A program made the position numbers and the translations under genes. A DNA stretch of 6,050 bases from Methanomassiliicoccus sp. UBA6 (GTDB lineage: Archaea; Thermoplasmatota; Thermoplasmata; Methanomassiliicoccales; Methanomassiliicoccaceae), in contig DAVH01000038.1 of assembly GCA_002508545.1 (NCBI GenBank), positions 1 to 6,050 of the forward strand, read 5' to 3'. This document shows, piece by piece, positions 1 to 5,294 of the stretch (the stretch's first letter is position 1; every line of letters begins with the position of its first letter). Below the pieces are notes generated by a model that was not told the DNA's origin, ran no database searches, and saw only the letters and a program-made list of their open reading frames with translations.

Positions 1-28
1 CGTCATACCGGCCCGGTGAGAAATCATC

Positions 29-34
29 TTATAA
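29..34 (+). promoter_or_regulatory. possible TATA element upstream of the histidine kinase gene
   Basis: TTATAA is one of the few AT-rich hexamers in the leader of the kinase gene. An archaeal TATA box usually lies about 25 bases before the transcription start, which would put the start near 55-60 and leave a leader of roughly 60 nt before the ATG at 121. Just downstream are two perfect 8-bp palindromes, ATACGTAT (49-56) and TTCTAGAA (77-84), which could be regulator sites. No clear BRE is visible, so this is a weak call based on composition and position only. Confidence 0.25.
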
Positions 35-120
35 CCTGCCAGGTCATGATACGTATGGTAGGGATCGGGCGCTCTGTTCTAGAAACCACTTTGCTCTAGC
101 TTGGAGCACGAGGCACGGAG

Positions 121-1644
121 ATGGGCGTTCGCGAAGGGGAAGGAGCCGCCACTGGACCGGCGAGGGTGCAGGAAGCTGACCAGGAGAAGTACCGCCTGCT
201 CTTCGAGAACATGGACGAGGCGTTCATGATCGTGGAGGTGATTAGGGACGAGAATAGGAACGCGGTCGACGTCGTCCTGCTCGACGCCAACCCGGCGTGG
301 TCCCTGCAGAGCAACCACAGTTTGAGCTCGTGGCTAGGGAAGAGGCTGAGCACCATAATGCCCGACATCGACCGCAGCCTGCTGGACTCCTACGGCCGGG
401 TCGAGTCGACCGGGGGGAGGGAGTCAAGGGAGGAGCGGGACCCTGCCACGGGACGGATCTACGAGAACCACATCTTCCGCTTCGGCCCGGGCAAGGTCGG
501 CGTGCTCTCCAGGGACATAACCGCTCGGAAGCTGGCCGAGCAGGAGCTCAGGGAGACCGCGGAGCGGGCCCGCAGGCGCGCCGAGGAGGTCGAGGCGCTG
601 ATGGACATCGCCCCGGTGGGCATTTGGGTGGCCCACGATCCCGAGAGCTCGCAGATCACCAGCAACCAGGCGGCGAACGGACTATATGAGATCCAGGAGA
701 GCGAGGCCCGCGTCGGCATCGTGCCCGCCGAGCTCTGGACCGCGCCCCGCCGGTTCTTCCGCGATGGCGTGGAGATCAAGGCGGAGGAGCTGCCCCTGCA
801 GCAGGCCGCCAGGACCGGCGAGGAGCTGAGGGACGTGGAGATCGAGACACTGCTCCCGAGCGGCAGGAGGACCACGAGCCTGACCAGCGCCCGGCCGCTC
901 TTCAACGATGACGGCACGGTGCGGGGCAGCATAGCGGCGTCCATGGACATCACCGAGCTCAAGCGCTCCAACGAGGAGCTGCAGCACTTCGCTTACGTGG
1001 CGTCGCACGACCTCAAGGAGCCGCTGCGCATGGTGACCTCGTACCTCGGCCTGCTGGAAAAGAGGTGCGTCGATCGCCTGGGCGGCGAGGGCATGAACCA
1101 CCTCAGGTTCGCCAGGGACGGGGCGGTAAGGATGCAGAGGATGATCGATGACCTCCTCGCATACTCGCGGGTGGAGGTGAGGGAGAGGAGCTTCGCCACC
1201 GTGGACATGGGGAGCGCGCTGGAAACGGTGCTCAGGGACCTTAACCTGGCCATCTCCGAGAGCGGGGCTTCGGTGACCCACGATGAGCTGCCGACGGTCC
1301 TCGCGGACCGGGAGCAGATGGTCCTGCTGCTGGAGAACCTCGTCGGGAACGCGATCAAGTACCGCGGGGTGGCCGCACCGCAGATACACATATCCGCCGG
1401 CAGGAGCGGAGGCGATTGGATCATCTCCGTCCGCGACAACGGCATCGGCATCGATCCCAAGTACGCGGACAAGCTTTTCAAGATGTTCTCCCGGTTGCAC
1501 ACCTGGGATGAGTACGAGGGGACGGGGATGGGGCTGGTGATAGCGAAGAAGATCGTGGAGCGCCATGGCGGCAGGATATGGTTCGAGTCCCGGGAGGGCG
1601 AGGGGACGACCTTCTACTTCACCATCCCGGAGAGTTCATCATAA
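121..1644 (+). CDS. cytoplasmic PAS-PAS sensor histidine kinase
   Basis: This 507-residue protein is a sensor kinase that should autophosphorylate a histidine using ATP and pass the phosphate to an unidentified response regulator. Domains in order: a PAS-like fold at about 24-135 ending in the typical SRDIT (130-134), a charged coiled linker at 136-160, a second PAS at about 161-280 ending in MDITELK, a HisKA dimerisation domain at about 285-350, and an HATPase domain at about 395-505. The H-box is SHDLKEPLR with phospho-acceptor His296. The N-box Asn is Asn410 (NLVGNAIKY), G1 is DNGIGID (439-445), the F-box is KLFKMF (451-456) and G2 is GTGMGL (467-472), so all catalytic boxes are intact. 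There is no signal peptide or membrane segment, so it probably senses an intracellular cue. The HDLKEP-type H-box resembles phytochrome-like and methanogen PAS kinases. The ATG at 121 is the first start after the in-frame stop at 97-99, with GAGG at 110-113 seven bases upstream. No receiver domain or response regulator gene is visible nearby, so it is an orphan within this window. The ligand of the PAS domains cannot be told. Confidence 0.95.
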   Translation: MGVREGEGAATGPARVQEADQEKYRLLFENMDEAFMIVEVIRDENRNAVDVVLLDANPAWSLQSNHSLSSWLGKRLSTIMPDIDRSLLDSYGRVESTGGRESREERDPATGRIYENHIFRFGPGKVGVLSRDITARKLAEQELRETAERARRRAEEVEALMDIAPVGIWVAHDPESSQITSNQAANGLYEIQESEARVGIVPAELWTAPRRFFRDGVEIKAEELPLQQAARTGEELRDVEIETLLPSGRRTTSLTSARPLFNDDGTVRGSIAASMDITELKRSNEELQHFAYVASHDLKEPLRMVTSYLGLLEKRCVDRLGGEGMNHLRFARDGAVRMQRMIDDLLAYSRVEVRERSFATVDMGSALETVLRDLNLAISESGASVTHDELPTVLADREQMVLLLENLVGNAIKYRGVAAPQIHISAGRSGGDWIISVRDNGIGIDPKYADKLFKMFSRLHTWDEYEGTGMGLVIAKKIVERHGGRIWFESREGEGTTFYFTIPESSS

Positions 1645-1680
1645 ACGGGGCATCGGTCGAGGGACCATCCTTCTTCCTGT

Positions 1681-1698
1681 CCGGGGCGGTGGCCCCGG
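1681..1698. other. GC-rich perfect hairpin in the convergent gap after the kinase
   Basis: CCGGGGC, a GGTG loop and GCCCCGG form a 7-bp perfect stem 36 nt after the kinase stop codon. A short pyrimidine stretch (1669-1680) precedes it on the plus strand, but no U-run follows on either strand, so it does not match a classical intrinsic terminator. It may still act as a stop or stabilising 3' structure for the kinase mRNA. The rest of 1645-1812 shows no supported gene. It also holds the palindrome CTTCTAGAAG at 1755-1764. Confidence 0.35.
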
Positions 1699-1812
1699 CC
1701 CAGGGTCCGCGGAGACGGCGAAGCCTCGGAGACATCCACGGCATCCCTCGGGCGCTTCTAGAAGATCCGGCGGCAGAACGGCGCCGGCATCGTCACCGGA
1801 GCTCATCGCGCC

Positions 1813-2379
1813 TTACCTTTCCGGCCTCGATGCCTTCCCGGCGCTCCAGGCGTCCCCGGCATGCCTCCCCAGCGTCCAGTACCGGTTGTCCGGCATGGTG
1901 AGGAACAAGGGGTCCACAGCAGGAAAGTCCACCTTTCCGTCCTTGATGACATCGTCGTCCGCGAACGCTCCCACGATCTCCCCGATGAACAGTGTGTGGG
2001 TCGGGAGGGCCACGGAATGGACAAGGCGGCACTCCATCGTCACCGGGCACTCCCCGATCATCGGCGCGGTCCCCAGGGAACCGTGGAAGGTGTCGAAGAC
2101 CCTGGACTTGTCCGAGCTGCTTCCGGACACCAGCCCGCAGTGATCGGTCTTTTCCAGCATGTCTGAGGAGGGGACGTTCACCGAGAAGGTCTTGTTCCTC
2201 TCTATTCCCTTCGGGGTGTGGTGACGGTTATCGATCCCGCAGGCGATCATCGGCGGATCGCTGTTCACCCGGGCGCACCACCCCAAGGCCATGAAGTTCG
2301 CCTTCCCGTTCATCTGGGTCCCGACGAGCACCACGGGCATGGGGATAAAGAAGTTCTCTCCGATCTTCTGCTTTGCCAT
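1813..2379 (-). CDS. flavin reductase family protein (flavoredoxin-like, FMN-binding split barrel)
   Basis: This 188-residue protein belongs to the flavin reductase-like/flavoredoxin family, small cytoplasmic FMN-binding split-barrel proteins that carry electrons or reduce flavin. Supporting features are the N-terminal PMPVVLVGT strand (14-21), which leads into the flavin-phosphate region, the NFMALGWCARVNSDPPM segment (28-44) that lines the FMN pocket, FSVNVPSSDM (65-74), the family hallmark DHCGLVSG (79-86), and the C-terminal RYWTLGRHAGDAWSAGK (166-182), like the YW-LG-xxGDA tail of flavoredoxins. Length is normal for the family. I chose the ATG at 2379 rather than the upstream TTG at 2394 because GAGG lies seven bases before this ATG and the family starts near this point. 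The gene is convergent with the kinase gene and divergent from the LURP-type gene. Its electron donor and acceptor cannot be deduced. In anaerobic archaea such proteins may link ferredoxin or NAD(P)H to other redox enzymes, which is inference. Confidence 0.9.
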   Translation of the reverse strand: MAKQKIGENFFIPMPVVLVGTQMNGKANFMALGWCARVNSDPPMIACGIDNRHHTPKGIERNKTFSVNVPSSDMLEKTDHCGLVSGSSSDKSRVFDTFHGSLGTAPMIGECPVTMECRLVHSVALPTHTLFIGEIVGAFADDDVIKDGKVDFPAVDPLFLTMPDNRYWTLGRHAGDAWSAGKASRPER

Positions 2380-2386
2380 AGGGATG

Positions 2387-2390
2387 CCTC
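2387..2390 (-). promoter_or_regulatory. ribosome binding site of the flavin reductase gene
   Basis: On the minus strand the bases read GAGG followed by CATCCCT and then ATG, a seven-base spacing. The site falls between the alternative TTG (2394) and the ATG (2379) and therefore favours the ATG as the real start. Confidence 0.6.
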
Positions 2391-2434
2391 GCAACGAAAT
2401 AGGACGCCATGCCTACTTAGTCCTGAGCGCGGAT

Positions 2435-2454
2435 GCCGGCCGGGGCTGGCCGGC
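2435..2454. other. GC-rich perfect hairpin near the start of the flavin reductase gene
   Basis: GCCGGCC, a six-base loop and GGCCGGC form a perfect 7-bp stem. If transcription of the reductase gene starts in the AT-rich island near 2500, this hairpin lies in its mRNA leader, about 55 bases before the start codon. It might instead be a protein-binding inverted repeat on DNA. The sequence alone does not decide. Confidence 0.4.
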
Positions 2455-2523
2455 CGTGTAGGATCGGACAAATGGGCGATGCGGCGCCGAGCGGACCCTT
2501 CCAGGCGCTATTCCCAGGCAAAA

Positions 2524-2589
2524 CGGTTTATAGTGTTAACTTTTAGAATCGTTGCCGGTTTAGGGCGTCATCCCCCTTTCCAACGGTTT
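2524..2589 (+). repeat. three spaced CGGTTT repeats in the divergent promoter gap
   Basis: CGGTTT occurs at 2524-2529, 2556-2561 and 2584-2589, at start-to-start distances of 32 and 28 bases. The first and third share the longer AACGGTTT and are exactly 60 bases apart. The outer edges also form an inverted pair, GCAAAAC (2518-2524) and GTTTTGC (2586-2592). The first copy runs into the TATA-like element, so a bound protein could block or aid transcription. This is an operator-like arrangement by appearance only; no regulator is assigned. Confidence 0.35.
2527..2532. promoter_or_regulatory. TATA-like element in the divergent gap, readable on both strands
   Basis: The plus strand reads TTTATA and the minus strand TATAAA, in the only clearly AT-rich island of the gap. 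On the minus strand it would start flavin reductase transcription near 2500 with a leader of about 120 nt. On the plus strand it would start near 2557 with a leader of about 170 nt before the LURP-type gene. The orientation is unresolved because no BRE is convincing on either side. Confidence 0.4.
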
Positions 2590-2726
2590 TGCAGCGGTCA
2601 CCTGCTATCCATTCCGCCCTGGACCGGTCCTTTCTCTCACCCTTCGATCATGCCCGAACGCCGACCTGGCGGTGAAGGGCTTGGCAGGCGGCTTCAATAC
2701 CGCGCCCGTCCATACCGGGTCACGCC

Positions 2727-3311
2727 ATGAACCGCAACCTCTGGACCTCTCCTCAGTATAAGATCCGCAAGAAGGTCTTCGCTCTCGCCAACCAGTACTG
2801 GATCGAGGACGGCCGGGGGACCGTGCTCGGCTACACCAGGCAGAAGATGCTCCGGCTGCGCGAGGACATCCGCATCTACGCCGACGAGTCCATGGTCCAG
2901 GAGCTGTTCGTTATCCACCAGGAGCAGGTCCTGGACGCCTGGGGGACCTTCGCCGTGGTCGACACCGCCAGGAACGTGTGCGTCGGGAAGATCCGGCGCA
3001 ACATCATGTCCAGCTTCCTCGCTGACGAGTACTTCCTGCTCGACCCCTTCGGCCAGACCATCGGCCGAGTGTACGAGGAATCGGGCCGCGGGCTGCTGCG
3101 CAAGTACATTCCCATGGGCGGCCTGGTGCCCGAGCGGGTGAGGGTCGAGGTCCTCGGGCAGCAGGTGGCGGAGATACGGCAGCAGTTCAGGGTCATCGGC
3201 GACGAGTGGGACGTGGACTGCGCCCGAATCCCGCCCCAGCTGGACCGCCGGGTGCTGCTCGCCGGAATGATCCTGATGGGCATGGTGGAGCGGGAAAGGG
3301 ACGGCAATTAG
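2727..3311 (+). CDS. LURP-one-related (LOR/YxjI-type, tubby-like fold) protein
   Basis: This 194-residue protein is of the LURP-one-related family, which adopts the tubby C-terminal-like beta-barrel fold with a central hydrophobic helix. Visible features are the opening YKIRKKVFALANQYWIEDG (11-29), the second strand pair VLGYTRQKMLRLREDIRIY, repeated short basic strand pairs such as VGKIRRNIMSSF and IGRVYEESGRGLLRKYI, and the final hydrophobic helix DRRVLLAGMILMGMVERERD, which in this family fills the barrel. Length matches the usual 150-220 residues. Its molecular role is unknown; plant members are defence-linked and related tubby and scramblase domains bind membrane phospholipids, so a membrane-lipid contact is conceivable. 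It is probably cytoplasmic, as no signal peptide is seen. The ATG at 2727 is the only ATG in this frame after the stop at 2673. It lacks a clear SD, so translation may be leaderless or weak. The FAD oxidoreductase follows on the same strand after 95 bases, with a strong palindrome in between. Confidence 0.8.
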   Translation: MNRNLWTSPQYKIRKKVFALANQYWIEDGRGTVLGYTRQKMLRLREDIRIYADESMVQELFVIHQEQVLDAWGTFAVVDTARNVCVGKIRRNIMSSFLADEYFLLDPFGQTIGRVYEESGRGLLRKYIPMGGLVPERVRVEVLGQQVAEIRQQFRVIGDEWDVDCARIPPQLDRRVLLAGMILMGMVERERDGN

Positions 3312-3319
3312 AGGACGGC

Positions 3320-3341
3320 GCTCGGGGCCCGGGCCCCGAGC
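3320..3341. other. perfect 22-nt GC-rich palindrome between the LURP-type and oxidoreductase genes
   Basis: The arm GCTCGGGGCCC is followed at once by its exact reverse complement GGGCCCCGAGC. It begins eight bases after the LURP-type stop codon. As RNA it could fold as a very stable stem, though the turn must sacrifice the central bases. As DNA it is a fully symmetric dyad suitable for a dimeric protein. No U-tract follows, so it is not a textbook terminator. It could stabilise the upstream mRNA 3' end or dampen read-through into the oxidoreductase gene. Confidence 0.5.
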
Positions 3342-3344
3342 CGA

Positions 3345-3358
3345 AGAGCTTCCGCTCT
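3345..3358 (+). other. small second hairpin beside the palindrome
   Basis: AGAGC, a UUCC loop and GCUCU form a 5-bp perfect stem three bases after the large palindrome. The tandem arrangement suggests an RNA 3'-end structure of the upstream gene or a leader structure of the downstream one. It is weak on its own because a 5-bp stem is common by chance. Confidence 0.3.
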
Positions 3359-3406
3359 CCCATCATAGGCTGGTTTGATGTTCCCGGGACCCATTCTGGT
3401 AGCGAT

Positions 3407-4891
3407 ATGTCGGGCGGCAGGGCAGTCCTCATCATCGGCGCGGGCATCGCAGGGCTGTCCGCGGGCATCTATGCGCGGAAGAACGGCTACGACGTGACGG
3501 TCCTGGAGATGCACGACAAGCCCGGCGGGATGTGCACCTCCTGGAGGAGAGAGGATTTCACCTTCGACTACTCGATCCATAACCTGGCCGGGAGCGGGCG
3601 CGGCTCGGGGCTGAGGAAGCTATGGGAGGAGCTCGGGGCGCTCGACGGCCTGGAGATCATCGATTACCAGGAGTTCGTGAGGATCGAGGACCAGGAGGGG
3701 CGCTCGTTCACCATGTACTCGGACATCGGCCGCACCGCGGCCGAGATGAGGCGCTTATCCCCCGGCGACGAGGCGATGATCCGCAAGCATGAGAGAATGG
3801 CCAGGCGGTTCGCTGGCCTGGACCTGTTCGGTTCGGCGATGAGCCGGACGGGCATGCTCAGGTTGCTGCCCCACCTGCGGACCGTCATGCGGCTGGGAAA
3901 GGTAACCCTGGAGGACAAGGCCGCCGAGTTCACCGACCCCTTCCTGCGCCGCGCCTTTCCTGCCGTCCAGTACGGCTTCTCGAACATGCCCCTGATCGTC
4001 CACTACATCTTCCAGGGCGGGCTGGACCGCGGGGACCTCGGGTTCGTCAAGGGAGGCTCGTTGGTCTTCTCGCGGAACCTGGAGGCCAGGTTCCTGGCCC
4101 TGGGAGGAAAGATGAGGTACCGGAGCAGGGTGACCAAGGTCCTCGTCGAGGGGTCCAGGGCCGCCGGGGTCAGGCTCGAGGACGGGACCGAGCTCCGGGC
4201 CGACACGGTGATATCCGCCGCCGACGGGAGGAGCACCATATTCGGTCTCCTGGGTGGGAAGAACAAGGACCAGCTGATCGAGGATTATTACCACAGCGGC
4301 TGGTGGCCCAAGGACCAGGAGATGGGCTCCTCGGTGTTCCTGGGGGTCCGGAGGGACCTGAGCGACGAGCCTCACGCCCTATCGCTGCTGCTGAGGGAGC
4401 CGATAAGCGTCGACGGCGGGAAGCTGGACCGCCTCGACCTCGAGCTGTTCGATGCCCGCACCGGCCTGGTCCCCGAGGGCAAGGGGGTGATCAAGGTGAA
4501 CCTTCCCTGCGACTATGACCGGTGGAAGGAGCTGAGCCGGGACAGGAAAATGAAGCTTCAGGCGAAGAAGGATATCATCGAGCTGATGATCTCTACGCTC
4601 GAGCGGAGGTTCCCTGGCCTTGCAGGCCAGGTCGAGGTCAGCGACATGACCACGCTGGTCACGTGCGAGCGCTACACCGGGTGCTTCCGGGGCCTCCAGC
4701 CTTGGGGTTCGAAGCGCGACCAGAGCAGGATCTCAAGGAAGGGCCTGAGCCGCACCCTGCCCGGGCTCGACGACTTCTACATGGCCGGACAGTGGGCCGA
4801 GGCCGGCGTCGGGATACCCACCGCCGCGCTGTCGGCGAGGAGAGCGGTCAAGGCGATGTGCAAGCGGGACGGCATAAGATTCAAGGGATAG
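3407..4891 (+). CDS. FAD-dependent oxidoreductase, phytoene desaturase/CrtISO-like (COG1233 type)
   Basis: This 494-residue flavoprotein belongs to the amine-oxidase/phytoene-desaturase superfamily, in which FAD-bound enzymes desaturate, isomerise or saturate hydrophobic, often isoprenoid, substrates. The N-terminal Rossmann dinucleotide motif is VLIIGAGIAGLSAG (7-20), with Glu34 at the end of the second strand (VTVLE) to bind the ribose. It is followed by KPGGMCTSWRR (38-48) and FDYSIHNLAGSG, typical of the CrtISO/retinol-saturase-like branch. The C-terminal FAD motif DDFYMAGQWAEAGVGIPTAA is centred on MAGQW (459-463). Length is normal. The frame is open from 3206, but the part before 3407 overlaps the LURP-type gene and lacks family features, so the ATG just before SGGRAVLIIG is preferred; only a weak GGT lies at SD distance. 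No carotenoid or quinone biosynthesis gene is in the window, so the substrate stays unknown. Reduction or desaturation of a lipid side chain is a family-based guess. It is convergent with glnK and ends 43 bases from it. Confidence 0.9.
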   Translation: MSGGRAVLIIGAGIAGLSAGIYARKNGYDVTVLEMHDKPGGMCTSWRREDFTFDYSIHNLAGSGRGSGLRKLWEELGALDGLEIIDYQEFVRIEDQEGRSFTMYSDIGRTAAEMRRLSPGDEAMIRKHERMARRFAGLDLFGSAMSRTGMLRLLPHLRTVMRLGKVTLEDKAAEFTDPFLRRAFPAVQYGFSNMPLIVHYIFQGGLDRGDLGFVKGGSLVFSRNLEARFLALGGKMRYRSRVTKVLVEGSRAAGVRLEDGTELRADTVISAADGRSTIFGLLGGKNKDQLIEDYYHSGWWPKDQEMGSSVFLGVRRDLSDEPHALSLLLREPISVDGGKLDRLDLELFDARTGLVPEGKGVIKVNLPCDYDRWKELSRDRKMKLQAKKDIIELMISTLERRFPGLAGQVEVSDMTTLVTCERYTGCFRGLQPWGSKRDQSRISRKGLSRTLPGLDDFYMAGQWAEAGVGIPTAALSARRAVKAMCKRDGIRFKG

Positions 4892-4899
4892 CGGCCTTG

Positions 4900-4918
4900 A
4901 AAAAAGAGGAGAAGAAAA
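4900..4918 (-). terminator. U-tract terminator of the amt-glnK operon
   Basis: Downstream of the glnK stop, the minus-strand transcript runs through UUUU (4918-4915), a pyrimidine-rich stretch and UUUUUU (4905-4900). There is no preceding GC stem. Stem-free U-tracts are the usual archaeal intrinsic termination signal. The site lies directly beyond the oxidoreductase stop codon on the other strand, so the two converging transcripts meet here. Confidence 0.6.
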
Positions 4919-4934
4919 GGTTTGTAAGGGGGTT

Positions 4935-5282
4935 TCAGGAGGAGCGCAGGGCCTTGTCGTCCTCCTCTCCGGTGCGGATGCGGATGCATCGCTCCACGTC
5001 GCTGACGAACACCTTCCCGTCGCCCATCTCCCCGGTCCGGGCGCTCTCCACGATCCCGGCGACGATGCGGTCCACCTCCTTGTCGGGGACGACAATGGTG
5101 ATCATTACCTTGGGGAGGAGGTCCACCCTGTACTTCCCGGCGCGGTTGATGAACTCCAGCCCCTTCTGCTCTCCCCGGCCCTGGACCTCGTGGACCGTCA
5201 TCCCCTTCAGGTCCATGTTCTCGAGCGCGGCCTTCACCTGGTTCAGCTTCTCCGGTCTGATGATCGCTTCGATCTTCTTCAT
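4935..5282 (-). CDS. glnK: P-II nitrogen regulatory protein GlnK
   Basis: This 115-residue P-II signal protein is expected to form a trimer that binds ATP or ADP and 2-oxoglutarate and docks its T-loops into the Amt channel to stop ammonium uptake when nitrogen is plentiful. It opens with MKKIEAIIRPEKL. The T-loop region runs from GMTVHEVQGRG (27-37) through residues 38-54 and keeps Gln39 (2-oxoglutarate/Mg binding), Tyr51 (the uridylylation site in proteobacteria) and Lys58. The B-loop TGEMGDGKVFV (83-93) and the C-loop RIRTGEEDD (101-109) are also intact. Length is standard. It lies ten bases downstream of amt, with its SD overlapping the amt stop, which marks it as GlnK rather than GlnB. 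Whether Tyr51 is modified is unknown, since archaea generally lack GlnD; regulation by nucleotide and 2-oxoglutarate binding alone is more likely. The ATG at 5282 is clearly correct. Confidence 0.97.
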   Translation of the reverse strand: MKKIEAIIRPEKLNQVKAALENMDLKGMTVHEVQGRGEQKGLEFINRAGKYRVDLLPKVMITIVVPDKEVDRIVAGIVESARTGEMGDGKVFVSDVERCIRIRTGEEDDKALRSS

Positions 5283-5288
5283 CCTTCA

Positions 5289-5294
5289 CACCTC
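5289..5294 (-). promoter_or_regulatory. ribosome binding site of glnK overlapping the amt stop codon
   Basis: The minus strand reads GAGGTG, six bases before the glnK ATG, and its first two bases belong to the amt stop codon TGA (5295-5293). This strong match and the ten-base gene gap show that amt and glnK are co-transcribed and probably translationally coupled. Confidence 0.85.

Larger units (their letters stand above)
2380..2726. other. divergent intergenic region without a supported gene
   Basis: This gap of about 350 bases lies between two divergent genes. It contains the SD of the reductase gene, a GC-rich hairpin at 2435-2454, an AT-rich island at about 2518-2550 with TATA-like sequence readable in both directions, three CGGTTT repeats, and a 10-bp palindrome GGACCGGTCC at 2621-2630. 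One open frame runs through it on the plus strand (for example ATG 2479 to TGA 2730, 83 codons). Its product would be rich in Arg and Pro with no recognisable motif and no SD, so I do not call it a gene. No tRNA or known riboswitch shape was recognised. Confidence 0.6.

Noticed and set aside
682..1566. Long minus-strand open frame (294 codons) inside the kinase gene
   Set aside because: It is antisense to a kinase whose motifs are complete. The translation is His/Arg/Pro/Leu-rich with no domain, as expected from GC-biased third positions.
1565..2166. Plus-strand open frames across the kinase end and the antisense of the flavin reductase
   Set aside because: They oppose the conserved flavoredoxin gene and encode Arg/Ser/Pro-rich sequence without motifs.
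2380..2394. TTG start five codons upstream for the flavin reductase
   Set aside because: The SD-like GAGG lies between the two candidates and fits the ATG at 2379; the extra residues have no family support.
2621..2630. Palindrome GGACCGGTCC as a separate operator
   Set aside because: A 10-bp GC palindrome in GC-rich DNA is not rare, and it has no second copy or position relative to a promoter that supports a role.
3206..3406. N-terminal extension of the FAD oxidoreductase frame
   Set aside because: The extension overlaps the LURP-type gene, is Gly/Pro/Arg-rich, and the family starts directly before the GxGxxG motif at the ATG 3407.
3755..4375. Minus-strand open frame (206 codons) within the oxidoreductase gene
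   Set aside because: It is a shadow of the confirmed FAD enzyme; low-complexity composition and no SD.
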